A DNA stretch of 64,000 bases from positions 310,001 to 374,000 of the forward strand of contig NZ_SRLE01000009.1 of NCBI RefSeq assembly GCF_004745945.1. Direction: 5' to 3'. The translations under genes were made by a program, and so were the position numbers. Origin of the DNA: Mangrovimicrobium sediminis. GTDB taxonomy: Bacteria > Pseudomonadota > Gammaproteobacteria > Pseudomonadales > Halieaceae. Positions 8,498 through 15,544 of the stretch are shown piece by piece (position 1 is the first letter of the stretch; every line of letters starts with the position of its first letter). The notes under the pieces were generated by a model that ran no database searches, had not been told where the DNA came from, and worked only from the letters and a program-made list of their open reading frames with translations.

Positions 8498-11287
8498 ATG
8501 AACAGCATCGGTACCCGCCTCATCGTCCTGCTCACGATCTGCGCGGCGCTTATCGTCGGCGCCGGCATGGCCCTGGACTACCGCTACACACGCGAGGAGA
8601 TCCTGCAGCGAGTGGTCAGCCAGTCCACCGGGGAGGCGGCCGCCGTGGTCAGCGACCTGGAGAACTGGCTGTCCGGGGTCGAGGGCGCCACGCGCTTCCT
8701 CGGCCAACTGATCGCGCGGCAGCAGTACAGCCGCGATGACCTGCGCGCCATGCTGCGCGAGGTGGTCGCCAACAACCCGGAAATCTACGGCGCAGCCATC
8801 GCCCTCAACCCGCTGACCAGCGAGGACGGGGATGCCTTCGCGCCGTACTTTTTCCGCGACTACGATTTCATCAGTTACGCCGACCTCAGCAGCGCCGAGG
8901 CCGACTACGCCAACCAGGACTGGTACCGCATCCCGGCGCAGAGCGGCGAGGCACGCTGGTCCGAGCCCTACTTCGACAGCGGCGGCGGCGAGACCGACAT
9001 GACCACCTTCTCGGCACCCGTGTACCGCGCGGACGAGAGCGGCGCGCAGCAGCTCTACGCGGTAGTCACCGCCGACGTGCGCCTGGAAGACCTGCAAACG
9101 GTGCTGCGGCAGCTGCACCAGGGCGACAACAGCTACAGCCTGCTGCTCAGCCGCGAGGGCGTGCTGATGAGCACGCGCACCCAGGCCAACGTTATGCGCC
9201 ATTACTCGGAGGTCGCGGGCAAGGGGCTGGACGACCCAGCCTGGGGCGCGCTGTTTGGCCGCGCGCTGGACGGCGAGGCGGTGAGCGCGGACATGCCCTG
9301 CCCCGAGCGCGACGGCCAGTGCACGTTGCGCATGGGGCGCCTGGAGACCACCGGCTGGCCTATAGGACTGGTCTACGACCAGGCCGAAGTGCTCGCCCCG
9401 CTGCACGCCTACGAGGTGAAGACCGCGACAATCAGCGGCGCCACCCTGTTGCTCATGGCCCTGGCGCTGGGCTTTATCACATCGCGCCAGACCCGGCCGC
9501 TGCGCGAGCTGACCCTGGCTGCGGAACACATGGGCCGCGGCGAGATGGACTACCCCCTGCCGCGCGCCCGCGGCAAGGACGAAGTGGCGCGACTGGTGGG
9601 CGCCTTCACCCGCATGAACAGCGACCTGCGCACGTACATCGACGACCTCGCCGAGTCCACCGCCTCGCGCAGCCGCCTCGAAGGCGAACTGGCCGCGGCC
9701 CGCGAGATCCAGATGTCCATGCTGCCCGGCGGCGGCGAGGCGCGCTGTGACGAGGGCCGCGCCAGCCTGTGGGCGCGCCTGGAACCGGCGCGCATGGTCG
9801 GCGGCGACCTCTACACCTGGCACCGCGATGGCAGCCAGCTGTGGTTCGCCATCGGCGATGTCTCCGACAAGGGCGTGCCCGCCGCCCTGTTCATGGCGCG
9901 CGCCATCAGCCTGCTGCAGCAGCTCGCGGGCAGCGTGCACGGCCCGGAACAGGCACTGGCCGCGCTCAACGACATGCTCGAGCAGGACAACCCCAGCTGC
10001 ATGTTCGTCACCGCATTCCTCGGTGTACTGGATACCGAGACCGGCATGCTGCGCTTCGCCAGCGCCGGCCACCCCGCGCCCAGCCTGCTGCGCGGCGACA
10101 GCGCGCGCAGCCTGCGTCCGGCCAGCGGCCCGGCCCTGGGCCTGGCCCGCGGCGTTCACTTCAGCGCCAACAGCCTGCAACTGGAAGCCGGTGATGCGCT
10201 GGCCCTGTACACCGACGGCATCGAGGAAGCCTTCGACAGCGACGACAACATGTTCGGCGTGGAGCGCTTCAACCAGGTGCTCGCCACCTGTGCCGGGCAG
10301 CCACTGGCGGAGGCCGGTGGCCAGCTGCTCGCCGCGGTCAGCGAGCACGCCGGGGCGGCGCCGCAGCACGACGACATCACCCTGTTGCTGTTGCGCTACT
10401 GCCCCGCCTCCGAGTGCGCCTTCACCCCCGGCCAGGGCCTGACCGGTCGCGTGCTGGCCTGGCTGGAGCCCACCCTGACGGCGTGGAAAGTCTGCGGCGA
10501 CGTCAAGGGCGAGACCAAGCTCATCGCCGAGGAGATGGCGACCAACATCGACCACCACGGCGGCCTGGAAAAAGGCGAGAAGATCGCCATGCGCCTGGTC
10601 CATGCCGGCGACCGCCTTGCACTCGAGGCGCGTGACCCCGGCCGGCCCTTCGACCCGCTGCGCCAGGCCGTGCGCGCCCCGCTGGCGGCGGGCATCGACG
10701 CTGCTCCGGTGGGCGGGCTTGGTGTACACTTGATCGAAAAATTGAGCGACGGGCAGCGCTACCGCCGCGAAAATGGCCACAACCTGCTGCGCGTGGAAAA
10801 ACGCCTGTCGCGCGCCGACTTACCGCCCCGCGCGTTTCAGGCGGCGACGGAACAGGCAGTGGCGGAACAGGCGGTAGCGGAAAAAGCCCCAGTGGGAGAC
10901 CAGGCTATGAAACTGACCACCACCGTCACCACCGACGAGGCCAGCTCGGTCGCCCGGGTCGCCCTCGACGGCGCCCTCAACACCGATACCGCGCCGAATT
11001 TCGAGCAGCGCCTGCAGGCGGTGATCGACGAGGGTTACCAGCTGACTATTCTCGACATGCGCGACCTCGACTACATCAGCTCCGCCGGCCTGCGCGTGAT
11101 CTTCAAGGCCGCCAAGCTCACCCATGCCGGTGGCCGCACCCTGGCCGCCGCCAACCGCAAGCCGCACATCGAGAAAGTCTTCGAGATCCTCAAGGCCCTC
11201 CCCGACATGGCGGTGTTCGCCAACGAGCAGGAACTCGATGACTACCTGGCGCACATGCAGGCGAAGACCCGGGAAGACAACGCTTGA
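8498..11287 (+). CDS. Sensor protein fusing PP2C phosphatase, anti-sigma-type kinase and STAS domains
   Basis: One 929-residue chain carries a full partner-switching set. TM1 (about 7-28), a periplasmic dCache-like sensor (30-300) and TM2 (about 307-328) lead to a HAMP domain (329-380) and a SpoIIE/RsbU PP2C phosphatase (about 400-635), with VGGDLY, GDVSDKG, AGHP, YTDGIEEAF and DDITLLLLR intact. Next is an RsbW-like GHKL ATPase (about 645-775) with EEMATNIDHHGG, DPGRPFDP and VGGLGVHLIEKL. A repetitive linker is followed by a STAS domain (804-929) with the phosphorylatable Ser region YISSAGLR. In RsbU/W/V systems the kinase phosphorylates the STAS protein and the phosphatase reverses this under signal control. 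An internal ATG at 10907 may also yield free STAS protein. No sigma factor is adjacent; the output is unknown. Confidence 0.92.
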   Translation: MNSIGTRLIVLLTICAALIVGAGMALDYRYTREEILQRVVSQSTGEAAAVVSDLENWLSGVEGATRFLGQLIARQQYSRDDLRAMLREVVANNPEIYGAAIALNPLTSEDGDAFAPYFFRDYDFISYADLSSAEADYANQDWYRIPAQSGEARWSEPYFDSGGGETDMTTFSAPVYRADESGAQQLYAVVTADVRLEDLQTVLRQLHQGDNSYSLLLSREGVLMSTRTQANVMRHYSEVAGKGLDDPAWGALFGRALDGEAVSADMPCPERDGQCTLRMGRLETTGWPIGLVYDQAEVLAPLHAYEVKTATISGATLLLMALALGFITSRQTRPLRELTLAAEHMGRGEMDYPLPRARGKDEVARLVGAFTRMNSDLRTYIDDLAESTASRSRLEGELAAAREIQMSMLPGGGEARCDEGRASLWARLEPARMVGGDLYTWHRDGSQLWFAIGDVSDKGVPAALFMARAISLLQQLAGSVHGPEQALAALNDMLEQDNPSCMFVTAFLGVLDTETGMLRFASAGHPAPSLLRGDSARSLRPASGPALGLARGVHFSANSLQLEAGDALALYTDGIEEAFDSDDNMFGVERFNQVLATCAGQPLAEAGGQLLAAVSEHAGAAPQHDDITLLLLRYCPASECAFTPGQGLTGRVLAWLEPTLTAWKVCGDVKGETKLIAEEMATNIDHHGGLEKGEKIAMRLVHAGDRLALEARDPGRPFDPLRQAVRAPLAAGIDAAPVGGLGVHLIEKLSDGQRYRRENGHNLLRVEKRLSRADLPPRAFQAATEQAVAEQAVAEKAPVGDQAMKLTTTVTTDEASSVARVALDGALNTDTAPNFEQRLQAVIDEGYQLTILDMRDLDYISSAGLRVIFKAAKLTHAGGRTLAAANRKPHIEKVFEILKALPDMAVFANEQELDDYLAHMQAKTREDNA
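10850..10879 (+). repeat. 15-bp in-frame tandem repeat in the interdomain linker
   Basis: Two 15-base units (GAACAGGCAGTGGCG and GAACAGGCGGTAGCG), then a partial third beginning GAAAAAGC, encode EQAVA-EQAVA-EKA. They join the kinase domain to the STAS domain just before the internal ATG at 10907. Being multiples of three, they change linker length without breaking the frame. Confidence 0.8.
10894..10909 (+). promoter_or_regulatory. Possible internal ribosome binding site and start for a free STAS protein
   Basis: GGGAG at 10894-10898 sits eight bases before an in-frame ATG at 10907-10909, exactly at the start of the STAS domain (MKLTTTVTTDE). Use of this start would give a 126-residue protein of usual stand-alone anti-anti-sigma size. 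Sequence evidence only. Confidence 0.5.
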
Positions 11288-11958
11288 GGGAAGGGGAACC
11301 AGCGCCCGGGGAGTCCGGGCCCCCGGCAGCAGCAGAGCCACCGGATACATCGAAACCAGAGGCGGTAACCGCAAGCACGGCCGGCCTGGAGCGCACCTTC
11401 GTGCGCCTCGCCCTGTGGCAGAACGTGCTGGCGTTTATCGGCATCCTGGTCGGCGCCATCGCGCTGTATGCGGCGCTCAACGAGTCCGCCGCCGTGCGGC
11501 AGCAGACCGCCGCCGCGGTCTGGCCCTTCGTGCAGATGACCATCGAGGACCGCGCCGCCGCGGACGACGCCCATTTCGCCATCAGCTTCACCAATGTGGG
11601 CGTGGGCCCGGCGCGCATGGGACAGCTGCGCATCCTGGTCGACGGTCAGCCGGCGCGCACTCTCAGCGGGCTCACCGCCAGTGAACCGGGCGCAGCACTG
11701 CCGGATATTTCCCGCAATTTCCTCAGCAACCGGGTGATCAGCCCAGGCGAGAGCATCACCCTGCTGAGCACCAACGACCCGGCGCGGGTGGCCTATTTCC
11801 GTGATCTCGTCGCCCGGCCCGCCAGCTCGCTCAGTTATTGCTACTGCTCGATCTTCGATGCCTGCTGGCTGATCGACAGCCAGCGCAACCTGCACGAGCC
11901 GGAGGCCGTGGCACAATGCCCCGACTTTGCTGCTGACGCCTACCAGCCGGAGGCCTGA
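11284..11958 (+). CDS. Unknown single-pass membrane protein coupled to the partner-switching gene
   Basis: Up to 224 residues. A Pro/Ala/Glu-rich N-terminus precedes one clear membrane helix (VLAFIGILVGAIALYAAL, about residues 49-66). A soluble part follows, probably a beta-sandwich, with FTNVGVGPARMGQLRILVDG and a Cys-rich YCYCSIFDACW segment. I do not recognise a named family. The TTG at 11284 overlaps the upstream stop by four bases (TTGA), so translation is probably coupled. A GTG at 11401 with GGAG nine bases upstream is an alternative start that would leave only the helix and soluble domain. Linkage suggests a partner of the upstream sensor; this is inference. Confidence 0.65.
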   Translation: MREGEPAPGESGPPAAAEPPDTSKPEAVTASTAGLERTFVRLALWQNVLAFIGILVGAIALYAALNESAAVRQQTAAAVWPFVQMTIEDRAAADDAHFAISFTNVGVGPARMGQLRILVDGQPARTLSGLTASEPGAALPDISRNFLSNRVISPGESITLLSTNDPARVAYFRDLVARPASSLSYCYCSIFDACWLIDSQRNLHEPEAVAQCPDFAADAYQPEA

Positions 11959-11986
11959 CTACGCCCCGGCGCCGGGCGGGCACGTC

Positions 11987-12196
11987 CTATGCACACAGTG
12001 CCGGCGTGTCGGCGCGCGTTGCCCGCACCTGCGGCATCCGGCTCCAAAGTTTTTCATGAAAGTAGAAAGCCACCGTATTACAGGCCGGCTCCACCAGGGC
12101 CATCGCCCCGCCCACCAGCACATCGCCGGTCATGGCGTAGCCCACGCTGAACGCCACGCCCATGTGGATCGCGGCAAAACTCATGGTCTTTTTCAC
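11987..12196 (-). CDS. DUF2061 small membrane protein
   Basis: A 69-residue protein with the DUF2061 core KKTMSFAAIHMGVAFSVGY and ALVEPACNTVAFYFHEKLW, containing two hydrophobic helices. The family is small, membrane-associated and of unknown role. I chose the GTG at 12196, with AGGTGA just upstream, because it gives the usual family length; the upstream reading frame to 12274 lacks family similarity. Confidence 0.8.
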   Translation of the reverse strand: MKKTMSFAAIHMGVAFSVGYAMTGDVLVGGAMALVEPACNTVAFYFHEKLWSRMPQVRATRADTPALCA

Positions 12197-12336
12197 ATCG
12201 TCACCTATTTCGATTTCTGGCAGTCTGCGCACTGCGCGTTTGTTCCATACTCGCAAAGCGCCCCGACAGACCAAAGTGAATTGCCTGGATGATCAGGGTC
12301 GGGAAAATCGATTACTGCCGCAGGAGGAATGCGCCC

Positions 12337-12909
12337 ATGCAACGGATTGTCACTCTCGGACTGGTCCTGGCCCTGCTACTGGCCGGCCCCGCGCAGGGCG
12401 CTTCCATCGAGGTCGGTGCGCCACTGGCGCCACTGGCCGTCGAGGAAGACGGCGAGTGCGTGCTGGATGGGGACGACACCCGTTTCGTGCCCTGGGACTC
12501 CGGCAGCCTGCAGGGAAAGGTCCAGGTGCTGGAATACGTGGCCGCCCGTGCCGGTGTGGATGATATCCACATGACGTTTTTCGTCGCGCTCAAGGATGCG
12601 GCATTGCCCAGGGACAAGTACCAGATCACCCGTGTGGTGAACTCCGACGACGCCCTGTGGGGCACCTCCGGCCTGGTGGTGGGTGAAATCGAGAAGACCA
12701 AGCGCGCCCAGCCCGGCGTCGACCTAGTGGTCGATGCGCAGGGCCTGGGGCAACAGCAGTGGGCGCTGGAGAAGAAGACCGCCGCGCTGATCATCCTCGA
12801 TGCCAGCGGTACGGTGCTGTTTTTTGACCAGGGCGAGATAACCGCGAGCGAGGTGGACACCGCGCTCGCTGCGGTGCGCAACGCCGTGGCGGCGTCCGCC
12901 GGCGATTGA
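12337..12909 (+). CDS. ytfJ: YtfJ-family periplasmic protein
   Basis: A 190-residue protein with a signal peptide (1-20, ending AQGA), chosen to start at the ATG nine bases after AGGAGG rather than the upstream ATG at 12289. The mature part follows the E. coli YtfJ pattern (GKVQVLEYVAARAG, LPRDKYQITRVVNSDDALWG, AALIILDASGTV), a thioredoxin-like fold lacking the CXXC pair. Its molecular function is not established. A 14-base duplication (CCGGCGATTGAATA) spans the stop codon, leaving two tandem copies of the gene's 3' end. Confidence 0.82.
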   Translation: MQRIVTLGLVLALLLAGPAQGASIEVGAPLAPLAVEEDGECVLDGDDTRFVPWDSGSLQGKVQVLEYVAARAGVDDIHMTFFVALKDAALPRDKYQITRVVNSDDALWGTSGLVVGEIEKTKRAQPGVDLVVDAQGLGQQQWALEKKTAALIILDASGTVLFFDQGEITASEVDTALAAVRNAVAASAGD

Positions 12910-12947
12910 ATACCGGCGATTGAATACCGGCGAGTGAGCGCCGCGCC

Positions 12948-13649
12948 TCAGCGCTTCAGGAAATCCAGGATCCAGCGGCCGACGCGCTCGCCCTCGTGGG
13001 GCCGTGCCAGAGAGGCCATGCCCACCTCGTAGGCCGGCTCACCGATCAGCTCGCGGCGGAAGTTCATGATCTCCCGCGAGTAGTCGGGCACGAATTCCGG
13101 GTGGCCCTGGAAGGTGAGGATATGATCGCCGACCTGCACCACCGCGTTCTCGCAAAACTCTGAACCGGCCAGTACCTGGGCACCCAGCGCATTCTGCACC
13201 ACCTGGTCCTGGTGGCTGACCAGGATCGCAAGGTCCGCATCGCCGCCGTCGTGCCATTCGGGCTTGTGCTGGAAGTGATGCGTGTGCAGGCCGACCCCCC
13301 AGCCCTTGGGGGATTTCTCCGTGCGCCCGCCCAGCGCCTGGGCCACCAGCTGGTGGCCGAAACAGATTCCCACCAGTTTCTTGCGGCGCGCGTCGAGCTC
13401 GCGCACGAAGTCCATCAGGCGTTTTATCCAGGGCTTGTCCTCGTAGACCGAGGATTTGCTGCCGGTAATAAGGTAGGCGTCGACCTCGTCGATATCCGCC
13501 GGATACTCGCCCTCCTCCACGTCGTAGACGCGAAACTCCAGGCCCGGGTCGAGCTGGCCGAGCAGGCGCACGAACATGTCCGGGTATTCACCGTAGACTT
13601 CGGCCCAGTCGGGCTTGACCGCGTCGGTTTTCAGGATGCCGAGTTTCAT
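12948..13649 (-). CDS. Class I glutamine amidotransferase-like protein
   Basis: A 233-residue protein starting MKLGILKTDAV. It has the class I GATase nucleophile motif GICFGHQLVAQALGG (Cys near residue 97) and the His-Glu pair in FQGHPEF. Stand-alone proteins of this type include GMP-synthase-like amidotransferases and PuuD-like or other gamma-glutamyl hydrolases; the substrate cannot be assigned. The upstream in-frame extension to 13784 is basic and Arg/Pro-rich, without family match, so I excluded it. It is divergent from the PAP2 gene. Confidence 0.8.
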   Translation of the reverse strand: MKLGILKTDAVKPDWAEVYGEYPDMFVRLLGQLDPGLEFRVYDVEEGEYPADIDEVDAYLITGSKSSVYEDKPWIKRLMDFVRELDARRKKLVGICFGHQLVAQALGGRTEKSPKGWGVGLHTHHFQHKPEWHDGGDADLAILVSHQDQVVQNALGAQVLAGSEFCENAVVQVGDHILTFQGHPEFVPDYSREIMNFRRELIGEPAYEVGMASLARPHEGERVGRWILDFLKR

Positions 13650-13807
13650 AGGTTTCTCGCTGCGAGGGCGCTTGCCACGGGGACCAGACGCCATGGTAGG
13701 AAAGCGCCCGCAAGCCTGTCCATACCACCAAAAGGCAGGGCGGCGTGTCATGAAAAATACACGGCGTTGTAACGGGATTGCCATGCCCGGCGGGAATTAT
13801 TGACGCT

Positions 13808-14335
13808 ATGGAGATTTTGGGATCACTGCAACGCTTCGAGGCGCGCCTTTTCGCCACCGTGTTCCGGCAGACGGAACGCCGCATGGTGATCCCCATGGCG
13901 CGCGCGGTATCCCGCTCCGGCGACGGCTACCTGCACGTGTTAGTGCCCCTGCTGGTCCTCACCCTGGACCCGGAAAGCGGCTGGCAGCTGCTGCCCCTGC
14001 TGGTGCTCGCGCTCGCCGTCGAACGCTCGCTGTACTGGCTGGTGAAGAACAGCCTGCGCCGCCCGCGTCCGCAGGAGACCGTGCCCGGTTTCCGCAGCCT
14101 GATCACCGCCAGCGACCAGTTCAGCTTTCCCTCCGGCCACAGCTCCGGTGCGTTCCTCCTGGCTACCGCCCTGTTGATCATCTACGGCGGTGCCGCCATC
14201 CCGATGTTGTTATGGGCCGCGGGAGTCGCTCTCTCGCGCATCCTGCTGGGGGTACATTTCCCCGGCGACACACTGGCAGGCGCCATCATGGGCAGCGGTA
14301 TCGCGCTGCTCGCCGCGGCGCAACTGGGAGTCTGA
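13808..14335 (+). CDS. PAP2-family membrane phosphatase
   Basis: A 175-residue integral membrane protein with the three PAP2 motifs: KNSLRRPRP (about residues 80-88), PSGHSSG (about 109-115, catalytic His) and SRILLGVHFPGD (about 143-154). The family removes phosphate from lipid phosphates such as phosphatidate, PGP or undecaprenyl pyrophosphate. The stop lies one base before the TTG of the next gene, so it is cotranscribed with an MJ1255-type glycosyltransferase. A lipid-linked saccharide substrate is a reasonable inference. Confidence 0.85.
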   Translation: MEILGSLQRFEARLFATVFRQTERRMVIPMARAVSRSGDGYLHVLVPLLVLTLDPESGWQLLPLLVLALAVERSLYWLVKNSLRRPRPQETVPGFRSLITASDQFSFPSGHSSGAFLLATALLIIYGGAAIPMLLWAAGVALSRILLGVHFPGDTLAGAIMGSGIALLAAAQLGV

Positions 14336-14336
14336 C

Positions 14337-15416
14337 TTGAAAATACTCTACGGTGTCCAGGGCACAGGCCAGGGACACATCAGCCGCGCACGCGCGATGG
14401 CCGAGGCCCTGCGCGAATGGCCGGTCGAGGTCACCTGGCTGTTCACCGGCCGCGCCCGGGAAAACCTGTTCGACATGGAGGCGTTCGGCAACTTCGAGCA
14501 CCGCCACGGTCTGTCCTTCACCAGCCGCGCCGGCAAGCTGCACTACGCCGCCACGGTCATGGACAACAACCTGCCGCGCTTCCTGCGCGAGGCGCGCGAG
14601 CTGGACCTGTCGCCCTACGACCTCGTCATCTGCGACTACGAACCGGTAACCGCCCGCGCCGCCCGCCAGCAGGGACGCCAGGTGATCGGTATCGGCCACC
14701 AGTACGCCTTCGGTCCGGCGACCCCGCGCTGCGGCGGCAGCTGGCTGCAGGAGCAGATCCTCTACCGCTTCGCCCCGGTCGATGTGCCACTCGGCCTGCA
14801 CTGGCATCCCTACGCCGACAACGTGCTGCCGCCGATCCTCGACCTGCCGGACCTGCCGGTGACCCGCGGCGAACATCTTGTCGTCTACCTGCCCTTTGAG
14901 GACCAGGACGAGGTCACCCGCATCCTCCGCCAGTTCCCGCAGCGGCGTTTCGTGCAGTACTCCTCGCAGTTGGTGGACGAGGAACGCGGCAACGTGAGCC
15001 GTCGCAAGGCGGACTTCCACGGCTTCAAGCTGTGCCTGGCCGGCAGTGCCGGCGTCATCTGCAACAGCGGTTTCGAGTTGATCAGCGAGTGCCTGCAGTG
15101 GCGTAAGCCGGTGCTCACCAAACCCCTGGCGCGGCAGATGGAGCAGCACTCCAACGCCCTGGCGCTGGAGCAGCTCGGCTACGCCTGCACTACCCCGGTG
15201 TTCGATGCGCCGGCGCTGGAGCAGTGGCTCGCCGCCCGCCACCTGACTGCCGATATCCAGTTCCCGGACGTGGCCGCCGCACTCGCGCGCTGGCTGGCCC
15301 AGGGCTGCCGCGAATCTCCGGCGGTGCTGTCCCAGCAGCTGTGGCAGTGCCCCATGCCGCAAAAGATTCCCGCGCCGCGGCCCACCGCCGGCCGCCGCGT
15401 CGCCGCCATCGCCTGA
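14337..15416 (+). CDS. MJ1255/VC2487-family glycosyltransferase
   Basis: A 359-residue protein beginning MKILYGVQGTGQGHISRA, the N-terminal nucleotide-sugar-type loop of the MJ1255/VC2487 group (GT-B fold, distant from MurG). The donor-site region is seen in AGVICNSGFELISECLQW and KPVLTKPLARQMEQHSNA. The TTG start at 14337 is preceded by GGGAG at six bases and directly abuts the PAP2 stop. Substrates are unknown. The reading frame is open further upstream inside the PAP2 gene but without family similarity. Confidence 0.82.
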   Translation: MKILYGVQGTGQGHISRARAMAEALREWPVEVTWLFTGRARENLFDMEAFGNFEHRHGLSFTSRAGKLHYAATVMDNNLPRFLREARELDLSPYDLVICDYEPVTARAARQQGRQVIGIGHQYAFGPATPRCGGSWLQEQILYRFAPVDVPLGLHWHPYADNVLPPILDLPDLPVTRGEHLVVYLPFEDQDEVTRILRQFPQRRFVQYSSQLVDEERGNVSRRKADFHGFKLCLAGSAGVICNSGFELISECLQWRKPVLTKPLARQMEQHSNALALEQLGYACTTPVFDAPALEQWLAARHLTADIQFPDVAAALARWLAQGCRESPAVLSQQLWQCPMPQKIPAPRPTAGRRVAAIA

Positions 15417-15544
15417 ACGCAGACAAGCGCTGTTGCGGACGTCAATGTCCCGACAGCGCCACCCGGCGCCCCGGCCTGCGGCCCGGTTGGGGCGCGCGCT
15501 GATCTGGGTTAATGTGACGCCCTGATTCCGGGGAATAAAAACCG

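Noticed and set aside
8285-10780. 831-residue antisense frame opposite the PP2C/kinase/STAS gene
   Set aside because: The sense strand has full catalytic motifs and good starts; the antisense product has none.
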